A DNA stretch of 6,888 nucleotides. Source: an uncultured Selenomonadales bacterium (GTDB taxonomy: Bacteria; Bacillota; Negativicutes; Selenomonadales; Selenomonadaceae). The position numbers were made by a program, and so were the translations under genes. Below the pieces are notes generated by a model. The model did not search any database, was not told the origin of the DNA, and saw nothing but the letters and a program-made list of their open reading frames with translations. The stretch covers positions 1 to 6,888 of the forward strand of contig CAMNPA010000067.1 of assembly GCA_946547205.1 (NCBI GenBank). The letters are read 5' to 3'. Below are positions 1-5,265 of this stretch, piece after piece (within the stretch, counting starts at the first letter, position 1; every line of letters begins with the position of its first letter).

Positions 1-57
1 ATCGTGCTCGACGCGGTCAAACGCATTGACGGCGTTGTAAGTGTTGACGTGAGCTAA
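1..57 (+). CDS. C-terminal end of an unidentified protein, possibly ACT-domain (partial)
   Basis: An open frame enters from the left edge and ends with TAA at 55-57, giving 18 visible residues that include VKRIDGVVSVDVS. A helix followed by 'I-x-G-V-x-x-V-x-V' at the very end of a protein is typical of ACT regulatory domains (for example amino-acid biosynthesis enzymes or stand-alone ACT proteins), and HMA-type ferredoxin folds can look similar. This is family resemblance only, because too little is visible to name the gene. Its stop codon overlaps the ribosome binding site of the next gene and only 12 bases separate them, so the two are probably co-transcribed. Confidence 0.6.
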   Translation: MVLDAVKRIDGVVSVDVS

Positions 58-62
58 GGAGG
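56..62 (+). promoter_or_regulatory. Ribosome binding site that decides the start of the secreted hydrolase
   Basis: AAGGAGG is a full Shine-Dalgarno match. Two in-frame TTG codons follow, at 64 and 70. The first lies only 1 base after the motif and the second lies 7 bases after it, the normal spacing. The TTG at 70 is therefore the likely start. Confidence 0.8.
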
Positions 63-69
63 CTTGAAA

Positions 70-1056
70 TTGAAAATCGGTAAAATTTTTGCGGCGGGAA
101 TGTTGAGCTTGAGCTTGTTGACGGGCTCCGTGACGACTTTCGCCGCGCCCGCATGGAAGTTGCCCGTTAGCGGTAAAGTCTTTGCTTCCGACGCCGATAA
201 GCAGGCTTATATCGCGGACTACATGGGAAAATTTTTACGCAAGGAAATTAAATACAACTTCGCCGCGCCCGACAAGTGGACTTACGAAAAATTCACAGTC
301 AATGGCGTCAAAGTCGAACGGCTCATCAATCCCAAGCAGAAAAAATCTCCGCGAGTCGTCCTGCAACTTCACGGCGGCGGTTACATCGGTGCGCTTAGCG
401 ATTGGTATCGTGATTTTGCCGTCAAGCAAGCCGTGATGACTGACGCGCGCGAAGTCTGGATGGTCGATTATCGTATTGCGCCCGAATACATTTATCCCGC
501 CGCACTTGAAGACTCCGTTAAAGTTTATGAAGAACTTATTAAGCGTTTCGACTCGAAAAATTTAATCGTCTTCGGAGATTCTGCCGGCGGAAATTTGGCG
601 TTGGCATTGTCGTTGAAACTCAAGGAAGAAAATTTGCCGCAACCAGGCGTTTTAGTTTTGCTGTCGCCGCGAACGACTTTTGAAAACGACATGCCGTCAC
701 GAATAAACAACGTCGACCGCGATTTCGTGTTGGGCAAGTTAAATGCCCGAATGTATGCCGCAATGAACAATCCCGTATACGCCGGAGACATCCCTTTGAA
801 CGATCCGCGACTGTCGCCGATTTACGCGGACTTGACGGGCTTGCCGCCAATGCTGATTCAAGTTGGCGGGCACGAGCTTTTCCTCGACGAGGGCATTGAA
901 CTGCTCAAAAAGGCGACGGCTGACGAACTCAACGTGACGCTTACGGTCTACAGCGGAATGTCGCACGTCTTTTCGATATTATTGCCCGAACTCGACGACA
1001 GCATAAAATCTTTCGCAGAAATAAAATCTTTCGTGAATTTGCATTTGACAAAGTGA
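70..1056 (+). CDS. Secreted alpha/beta hydrolase, HSL / Abhydrolase_3 family esterase
   Basis: Predicted 328-residue carboxylic-ester hydrolase. The N-terminus (MKIGKIF, then a hydrophobic stretch AAGMLSLSLLTG, ending near TTFA/AP) is a classic Sec signal peptide of about 25 residues, so the enzyme is probably exported. The family signature is clear: oxyanion-hole HGGGY (His101), YRIAPE about 35 residues later, nucleophile elbow GDSAGG (Ser171), and histidine in GMSHVF (His299). At the catalytic-acid position, where most relatives have 'DPLxD', this protein reads GGHELFLDEG. Glu269 is the likely acid, as I recall for a minority of HSL-family esterases. The substrate is unknown, and small acyl or acetyl esters are the usual family substrates. 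The TTG start is chosen from Shine-Dalgarno spacing. The gene follows the upstream frame by 12 bases and ends before a 248-bp spacer. No U-tract terminator is seen after it on this strand. Confidence 0.88.
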   Translation: MKIGKIFAAGMLSLSLLTGSVTTFAAPAWKLPVSGKVFASDADKQAYIADYMGKFLRKEIKYNFAAPDKWTYEKFTVNGVKVERLINPKQKKSPRVVLQLHGGGYIGALSDWYRDFAVKQAVMTDAREVWMVDYRIAPEYIYPAALEDSVKVYEELIKRFDSKNLIVFGDSAGGNLALALSLKLKEENLPQPGVLVLLSPRTTFENDMPSRINNVDRDFVLGKLNARMYAAMNNPVYAGDIPLNDPRLSPIYADLTGLPPMLIQVGGHELFLDEGIELLKKATADELNVTLTVYSGMSHVFSILLPELDDSIKSFAEIKSFVNLHLTK

Positions 1057-1066
1057 ATCGGCTGCG

Positions 1067-1094
1067 AAAAAAGACCGCGCATGGATGCGCGGTC
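1067..1094 (-). terminator. Intrinsic terminator facing the minus strand
   Basis: GACCGCGC (1073-1080) pairs perfectly with GCGCGGTC (1087-1094) around the 6-base loop ATGGAT. Six A residues at 1067-1072 precede it, so on the minus strand an 8-bp GC-rich stem is followed directly by U6, the textbook Rho-independent form. On the plus strand no U-run follows the stem, so it would terminate the hydrolase gene poorly. No convincing minus-strand gene feeds into it within the window, which suggests an unannotated minus-strand transcript or part of a repeat element. Confidence 0.65.
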
Positions 1095-1304
1095 GTCGGC
1101 ACACTGAGCGTGACGCGAAGTTTGCCGGCACTCAACATTTCGGAAAGTCTCAACGTTGAAATCATGATGACTAACGCCCCTGCGAGGTGCCCTTTCTTTC
1201 GCTTCCTTTCTTTGGGCAAGCAAAGAAAGGAAGTTCATCAGCAAAGAAAAAGTAAATCCTAAACATAAAAAAAATTTACAGCTTAAACGGAAAGGAAGTT
1301 TCAA
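1095..1304. other. Non-coding spacer with several palindromes
   Basis: No open frame here looks like a protein. The spacer holds a 10-bp palindrome TCAACGTTGA (1150-1159), an 8-bp palindrome ATCATGAT (1161-1168), a direct repeat of CTCAAC (1131-1136 and 1149-1154), CGGCAC twice (1097-1102 and 1126-1131), and the long inverted repeat listed separately. Its right part is purine-rich on the plus strand. The promoter of the downstream operon should lie here, but I could not find a -35/-10 pair good enough to call. Confidence 0.5.
1202..1233. repeat. 13-bp perfect inverted repeat (hairpin)
   Basis: CTTCCTTTCTTTG (1202-1214) and CAAAGAAAGGAAG (1221-1233) are exact reverse complements separated by the 6-base loop GGCAAG. 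One more G-T pair can form at 1201/1234. The arms are pure pyrimidine and purine tracts apart from their loop-proximal base. No U-run follows on either strand, so it is not a standard terminator. The GAAAGGAAGTT of the right arm recurs, with one extra T before the final bases, at the ribosome binding site of the next gene (1290-1300). It could be a dispersed intergenic palindrome, an mRNA-stability hairpin or a protein-binding site. Confidence 0.75.
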
Positions 1305-1694
1305 ATGAATTACGATATTATCGATACGATTGTTCGCACGGCGATTGACGCAATGCGCAATGCTTACGTTGAACACGGCTCCATTGCAACGGGCTCATGT
1401 CTTTTGGCGAGCGACGGCACACTTTACAGCGGTTGCGCCATTGACAGCGTCGTTGCCGAATTTAAATTGCCCGCCGAGGTCGTCGTTATGGCTAAAGCGA
1501 TTTCGGAAGGCAAACGCGAATTCGACGCCATTTCAATTATCGCCGACATTGACGGCACGTATATTCCCGACGAGTTGACGCATAAATTCCTGCTTGAATT
1601 CAACGTTCCCGAAATTATTTTGGCGGACATGAAAGGCAACACCAGAGTCATGAAACTTGAAGAACTCACGCCTTATAAGGCTCGTCGTCGTTAA
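1305..1694 (+). CDS. Cytidine-deaminase-fold protein lacking the zinc-binding cysteines
   Basis: A 129-residue protein that reads along its whole length like a homotetrameric cytidine deaminase: helix and 'AYVEHGSIATGSCLLASDG' (compare AYxPYSxFxVGAALxxxDG), 'LYSGCAIDS' (GxNxENAS region), 'AISEGKREFDAISIIAD' and a C-terminal 'LEELTPYKA' (LxELLPxxF). The metal-binding residues are changed. The CAE motif reads PAE (Pro56, Glu58 kept), and the PCGAC motif reads PDELT (Asp89 and Thr92 in place of the two Cys). Classical zinc-dependent deamination is therefore unlikely, and a binding, structural or altered-chemistry role is inferred. The start ATG has AAGGAAG at 1292-1298, 6 bases upstream. It stops 13 bases before secG and is probably the first gene of the operon. 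I do not know a symbol for it. Confidence 0.75.
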   Translation: MNYDIIDTIVRTAIDAMRNAYVEHGSIATGSCLLASDGTLYSGCAIDSVVAEFKLPAEVVVMAKAISEGKREFDAISIIADIDGTYIPDELTHKFLLEFNVPEIILADMKGNTRVMKLEELTPYKARRR

Positions 1695-1707
1695 AGGAGA
1701 TTTGCCA

Positions 1708-1935
1708 ATGCTGACAGTTCTAATGGTTTTGGACGCAATAATTTCAATCGCACTGATAGCGGTTATTTTGGGGCAAGAAGCAAAATCCGGCGGCATGGGC
1801 GGCATGGACGGCGGCTCCGATGCAGTTTTTTCCGGCAAAGCTCGCGGCATGGACGCACTTTTAGCCCGGTTGACCGTCATATTCGGGATTTTGTTCGCGA
1901 TAATAACTTTGATAATCGCCAAGCTCTCAATGTAG
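1708..1935 (+). CDS. secG: Preprotein translocase subunit SecG
   Basis: A 75-residue inner-membrane protein, the small accessory subunit of the SecYEG export channel. It shows the expected layout: a first transmembrane helix (about residues 3-22), a glycine-rich cytoplasmic loop (KSGGMGGMDGGSDAVFSGKA), the conserved 'ARGMDALLARLT', then a second transmembrane helix (about 55-72). The length is normal for the family. The ATG at 1708 is chosen because AAAGGAG (1693-1699) lies 8 bases upstream and because the protein then begins directly with helix 1. That Shine-Dalgarno overlaps the stop codon of the deaminase-like gene. The secG stop TAG in turn overlaps the ribosome binding site of the esterase, so translation of these three genes is closely linked. 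secG beside a YvaK-type esterase and rnr is a familiar Bacillota arrangement. Confidence 0.93.
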   Translation: MLTVLMVLDAIISIALIAVILGQEAKSGGMGGMDGGSDAVFSGKARGMDALLARLTVIFGILFAIITLIIAKLSM

Positions 1936-1940
1936 GAGGA
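1934..1940 (+). promoter_or_regulatory. Ribosome binding site supporting a TTG start for the esterase
   Basis: AGGAGGA overlaps the secG stop codon and lies 7 bases before the TTG at 1948. The first in-frame ATG (1975) has no comparable motif, so TTG is preferred. Confidence 0.75.
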
Positions 1941-1947
1941 TTTCATT

Positions 1948-2688
1948 TTGATTCAAGGTGGAGAACCATTTTTTATGAATAGCGGCGGCTCAAGCGGCGT
2001 ATTGCTCATTCACGGCTTTACCGGCTTGCCCGCCGAACTTTTTTTGTTCGGACAATCTCTCAATCGTGCAGGTTTCAATGTTTTATGTCCGCGCTTGGCT
2101 GGTCACGGCACAAATGAACGAGATTTGATGCGCACAACTCGCGGCGATTGGTTTAATTCGGTGCTCGACGGTTTGGCAATTCTGCGCGGCGTCTGCGATA
2201 AAATTTTCGTCGTCGGACACTCTATGGGCGGTCTTTTGACGTTGAAACTTTCGACTGAACGCGACGTTGCCAAAATTGTCACGCTCGCCGCACCGATTTT
2301 CATTGACGAAGGTTTAGGCTTGAAAAATCTTCCGCCGCGAGAATTTTGCTCCGACGCCTGCATTGTTCAGCCGCGCAGAAAAATTCTGAACGTCCCGCAA
2401 GCCGCAAATGAAGTTTACAAAAAAACTCCGCTCGTCAGCGTGCATGAACTCGTTGATTTGATTGACGACGTGAAAAAAATTTTGCCGCACGTCACGGCTC
2501 CGATTTTAATCATGCACGGCGAAGACGATCATACCGCTCAACCGCGCTCGGCTCGTTTCATCATGGACAACATCGGCTCGCAGAAAAAATTTCTAACGAC
2601 GGTGCCGGATTCGGGACATTTACTGCCGCTCGACGACAATCGCGAATTCGTCTTTGAAGAAGTCACAAATTTTTTGAGGAGTGATTGA
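1948..2688 (+). CDS. Cytosolic carboxylesterase, Est30/YvaK type (alpha/beta hydrolase)
   Basis: A 246-residue hydrolase matching the length and motif order of the Bacillus Est30/YvaK carboxylesterases. An HGFTG oxyanion-hole motif (residues 22-26) is followed by CPRLAGHG (about 47-54), the nucleophile elbow GHSMGG (Ser92), an acidic loop HGEDDH (Asp194 the likely catalytic acid) and DSGHLL (His224). There is no signal peptide, so it acts in the cytoplasm. Relatives hydrolyse short- to medium-chain acyl esters, and their true physiological substrate is unclear. The TTG start is supported by the ribosome binding site. Its TGA stop abuts the ATG of the HPr-like gene with no intervening base. 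The conserved position next to secG and rnr supports the family assignment. A monoglyceride lipase-like activity is possible. Confidence 0.88.
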   Translation: MIQGGEPFFMNSGGSSGVLLIHGFTGLPAELFLFGQSLNRAGFNVLCPRLAGHGTNERDLMRTTRGDWFNSVLDGLAILRGVCDKIFVVGHSMGGLLTLKLSTERDVAKIVTLAAPIFIDEGLGLKNLPPREFCSDACIVQPRRKILNVPQAANEVYKKTPLVSVHELVDLIDDVKKILPHVTAPILIMHGEDDHTAQPRSARFIMDNIGSQKKFLTTVPDSGHLLPLDDNREFVFEEVTNFLRSD

Positions 2689-2976
2689 ATGTCTGCAGAA
2701 ACAACCGCGACCATTGTAAATGATTACGGCGTCCTTGCGCGTCAAGCGGCTTGGCTGGTTTATTGCGCGAACAAATTTGATTCCGAAATTTATCTTAAGT
2801 CAAACGGCAAAATCGGCGATGCGAAGAGTATACTTTCGATTGAGGCAATGGAGTTGGCTGAAGGCGACAAGGTTACGATTACTGCCGACGGTTCGGACGC
2901 CGAGGAAGCCGCTGCCAAGGTTAAAGAAATTATTGATTCTTTTGAAGACGGTTTATGGTGGTCTGATGATGAGTGA
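2689..2976 (+). CDS. HPr-like (Crh-like) phosphocarrier paralogue without the active-site histidine
   Basis: A 95-residue protein with the HPr fold pattern: 'TIVNDYGVLARQAAWLV', 'FDSEIYL', 'GDAKSILSIEAMEL', 'GDKVTITADGSD', then a C-terminal helix. In HPr the first motif reads GIHARPA, and His15 accepts phosphate from Enzyme I. Here the HARP core is LARQ (Leu16, Gln19), so it cannot carry a PTS phosphate. The regulatory serine is kept in AKSIL (Ser47, equivalent to HPr Ser46, the HPr kinase target). This combination matches Bacillus Crh (His replaced by Gln, Ser46 kept), a CcpA corepressor in catabolite control. A signalling role is therefore inferred, and direct kinship with Crh is not shown. 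The tail ends in an acidic WWSDDE not usual in HPr. The Shine-Dalgarno GAGGAG (2676-2681) is 7 bases upstream. The 3' end overlaps the thioesterase. Confidence 0.82.
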   Translation: MSAETTATIVNDYGVLARQAAWLVYCANKFDSEIYLKSNGKIGDAKSILSIEAMELAEGDKVTITADGSDAEEAAAKVKEIIDSFEDGLWWSDDE

Positions 2977-3361
2977 CGAATATTGTTTTGCTTGCGGCGA
3001 AAAAAATCCAATCGGCTTGCATTTGACGTTCGACTTTGACGGCGAGAAAATTTTTGCGCGAAAAATCCTGCCGCGAGAGTTTGAAGGCTACGCAGGCACG
3101 GCTCACGGCGGAATTATTTCAACTTTGCTTGATGAAACGATGTGCAAATTCATCAGCGCGAAATATCACGAAAAATCTTTGACGGCGCGATTGGAAGTGC
3201 GATTCAAATTCCCGACGCCGATAGAAAAGGAGTTGAAAATTACAGCGTGGCAAGAAAATCAGCGAAAAAATATCATAACGATGCGTTCGACGGTCGAAAC
3301 ACTCGACGGAACAATCACGGCGGAAGCAACGGCAAAATTCGCGCTGTTATCGGCAAATTGA
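2969..3361 (+). CDS. PaaI-like hot-dog fold acyl-CoA thioesterase
   Basis: A 130-residue single hot-dog domain protein. The N-terminus carries the 'CFACGEKNPIGLHL' motif (residues 6-19) common in PaaI/THEM4-like thioesterases. The helix motif AHGGIISTLLDE (about 45-56) holds the family's conserved His-Gly-Gly and the acidic residues Asp55/Glu56 that serve in catalysis. 'ARLEVRFKFPTPI' and 'ITAEATAKFAL' are the expected beta strands. It probably hydrolyses acyl-CoA thioesters in the cytosol, with the substrate unknown. Two adjacent ATGs exist (2966 and 2969). The second is better spaced from a weak GGTGG at 2957-2961. The start lies inside the HPr-like gene (8-base overlap), which implies translational coupling. 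Its stop TGA overlaps a TTG that may start RNase R. Confidence 0.85.
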   Translation: MSDEYCFACGEKNPIGLHLTFDFDGEKIFARKILPREFEGYAGTAHGGIISTLLDETMCKFISAKYHEKSLTARLEVRFKFPTPIEKELKITAWQENQRKNIITMRSTVETLDGTITAEATAKFALLSAN

Positions 3362-5205
3362 GCGTCAATCTTAAAGGTTTCGGCTTCGTCGCGCCCGAAG
3401 ACGGCGGCTCTGACGTTTTTATTGCGGCTGAAAATCTTCGCGGGGCTCTCAACGGCGACAAGGTCAAAGTTAAAATTTTCGGCGAATATCGCGGGCGTCG
3501 TGAAGGCTCGGTCGTTGAAATTTTGGAACGCGCCAATAAAATTTTCGTCGGCACGCTTAACAAAGTCGGCGGCAAAGTTTTCGTCACGCCCGATGATAAA
3601 CGAATCGACAGAATTATTTTGCCGAAGTTCCGCGAAAAAATTTCCGGCAATACAAAGGTCGTCGTCAAGATTATTGCGTGGGAACCGTTGCGCGGACAAG
3701 TCGTTGAAGTTTTGGGCAAAGAAAATTCGCCCGGCGTGGAAGTTCGAGCGATTTTGAGAAGTCACGGCGTCGAAGAAGATTTTCCGCCCGAAGTTCAAGC
3801 CGAAGCGTCGCGAATCGAACTTATGCCGAGTGAAGACGAAATTTCCCGCAGAATTGACCGCCGCAATTTAAAAATTGTCACGATTGACGGCGAAGACGCA
3901 AAAGATTTGGACGACGGAGTTTTTGCCGCAGAACGTGACGGCGGATTTTTTTTGGGCGTTTACATTGCCGACGTGAGCTTTTACGTTCGCCCGCGCAGTT
4001 TTCTCGACAAAGAAGCTTTCAATCGCGCCACGAGCATTTATCCTGTCGATCGCGTCGTGCCGATGTTGCCGCGTGAACTTTCCAACGGAATTTGCAGTTT
4101 GAATGCCGGAGTTGACCGTTTGGCGATGGCTTGTGAAATGAAACTTGACTTGACGGGCAGCGTCGTCGACTACAAAATTTTTCCGACCGTGATTCACGTT
4201 TTCAAGCGGTTGAGTTATACGCAAGTCGATAAATTTTTGGACGGCGATAAAATTTTGGCTGACTGTGCTGAAAATCTCAATGCGCTGAAGAAAATTCGTG
4301 AGTTGCGGAAAAAAATTCGTGACGAACGCGGCTCAATCGATTTTAACCTGCCCGAAATGAAAATTTTGCTCAACGACGCGGGCAAGCCGATTGAAATTGC
4401 AAAACGAATTCAAACGCCAGCCGAATCGATAATCGAAGAGTGCATGTTGTTGGCGAATGAGACCGTCGCCGAACACACGCTCCGAAAAAAAATTCCGAGC
4501 CTTTATCGCGTGCACGAGCTGCCAAATTCGGAAAAAGTCTTGACGCTCAATCAACTGCTTGCACATTTCAGCTTGCACATCGCCAAAGCATCGGAGCCGA
4601 GCGATTTTCAAAAAATTTTGGCGAAAGTCAAAGGATTGCCTGCCGAAAAAGTCATAACGAGCTACACATTGCGGACAATGCAACAGGCACGATACGCGGC
4701 GGAAAATTTGGGACATTTCGGCATCGCGGCGAAATTTTACACGCATTTCACTTCGCCGATAAGACGCTACCCGGATTTAATCGTTCATCGAGCACTGCGC
4801 GGCGAGAAAATAAAAAATTTGGAAGAAATCGCAAAGCAGTCATCGGAAAGAGAACGTCGAGCGATTGACATCGAGCGAGAAACTTTGGATTTGAAGGCGA
4901 CCGAATTCATGCAACGCTTTGTAGATCAGCAATTCGACGGTGTGATAGAATCAGTGACGAATTTTGGCTTTTTCGTGGAGCTGGACAACGGAGTTGACGG
5001 GCTTGTTCGTGCGGCGGATCTTCGCGGCGATTATTACAATTTTGTCGAGAGCGAATTTGCGCTTGTCGGTCAATCGACGGGCAAAAGTTATCACATCGGC
5101 GATTCGGTCAGAGTGAAATTGATTTCGGCGAATGTAAAGTTGCGACAGTTGACGTTTGAACTTGTCAGCGACGTTGCGAACCGAGATTTGATAGCGAAGA
5201 TATAA
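3358..5205 (+). CDS. rnr: Ribonuclease R, 3'-5' exoribonuclease, without the usual N-terminal helix-turn-helix domain
   Basis: Processive 3'-5' exoribonuclease that degrades structured RNA. Residue numbers use a TTG start at 3358 (615 aa). Domains in order: cold-shock domain 1 with 'LKGFGFVAPEDGG' (about 1-58), cold-shock domain 2 (about 59-123), the RNB catalytic domain (about 169-483) and an S1 domain (about 525-601, 'FDGVIESVTNFGFFVEL'). The RNB metal ligands appear intact in 'TIDGEDAKDLDD' (Asp177, Asp183, Asp185, Asp186), as does the 'FTSPIRRYPDLIVHR' motif (Arg469/Arg470). Most RNase R proteins are 700-800 residues, with an N-terminal winged-helix domain and a Lys-rich tail, and both are absent here. 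The start is uncertain. TTG 3358 forms a TTGA overlap with the thioesterase stop but has no clear Shine-Dalgarno and clips the first cold-shock strand. ATT 3337 or GTG 3247 would restore it. No smpB follows. Confidence 0.88.
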   Translation: MSVNLKGFGFVAPEDGGSDVFIAAENLRGALNGDKVKVKIFGEYRGRREGSVVEILERANKIFVGTLNKVGGKVFVTPDDKRIDRIILPKFREKISGNTKVVVKIIAWEPLRGQVVEVLGKENSPGVEVRAILRSHGVEEDFPPEVQAEASRIELMPSEDEISRRIDRRNLKIVTIDGEDAKDLDDGVFAAERDGGFFLGVYIADVSFYVRPRSFLDKEAFNRATSIYPVDRVVPMLPRELSNGICSLNAGVDRLAMACEMKLDLTGSVVDYKIFPTVIHVFKRLSYTQVDKFLDGDKILADCAENLNALKKIRELRKKIRDERGSIDFNLPEMKILLNDAGKPIEIAKRIQTPAESIIEECMLLANETVAEHTLRKKIPSLYRVHELPNSEKVLTLNQLLAHFSLHIAKASEPSDFQKILAKVKGLPAEKVITSYTLRTMQQARYAAENLGHFGIAAKFYTHFTSPIRRYPDLIVHRALRGEKIKNLEEIAKQSSERERRAIDIERETLDLKATEFMQRFVDQQFDGVIESVTNFGFFVELDNGVDGLVRAADLRGDYYNFVESEFALVGQSTGKSYHIGDSVRVKLISANVKLRQLTFELVSDVANRDLIAKI

Positions 5206-5210
5206 AAATT

Positions 5211-5253
5211 GGGCGACGACTCAACGGAATGAATCGACGCCCGAAAATTTTTT
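5211..5253. terminator. Bidirectional intrinsic terminator between rnr and gpmI
   Basis: GGGCGACGA (5211-5219) pairs with TCGACGCCC (5234-5242) with a single A-A mismatch, a 5+3 bp stem. On the plus strand GAAAA then T6 (5248-5253) follows. On the minus strand AA then U5 (complement of 5204-5208) follows. It sits 5 bases after the rnr stop and 12 bases beyond the gpmI stop, so it can serve both convergent genes. The A-spacer before each U-run makes it a moderate rather than ideal terminator. Confidence 0.7.
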
Positions 5254-5265
5254 ATGAGCTGAATT

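Noticed and set aside
64..69. TTG at 64 as the start of the secreted hydrolase
   Set aside because: It lies 1 base from the Shine-Dalgarno. The TTG at 70 has ideal 7-base spacing and still gives a complete signal peptide.
1073..1094. Hairpin as the plus-strand terminator of the hydrolase gene
   Set aside because: No U-run follows on the plus strand, and the A-run is on the 5' side. The structure is better explained in the minus direction.
1053..1262. Plus-strand 69-codon open frame beginning at the hydrolase stop
   Set aside because: Its C-terminal half simply translates the purine-rich inverted repeat into Lys/Arg/Gln residues. There is no Shine-Dalgarno and no plausible fold.
1095..1304. 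Riboswitch or T-box leader before the operon
   Set aside because: I could not find a T-box-like conserved sequence, a specifier/antiterminator arrangement or any known riboswitch core.
948..1376. Minus-strand open frames across the end of the hydrolase and the spacer (for example 941-1219 and 948-1376)
   Set aside because: They overlap a real gene on the other strand, run through the terminator and inverted repeat, have no good ribosome binding site and resemble no protein family I recognise.
3142..3246. ATG at 3142 as the RNase R start
   Set aside because: It would overlap the thioesterase by about 220 bases, has no Shine-Dalgarno, and its extra residues show no RNase R homology.
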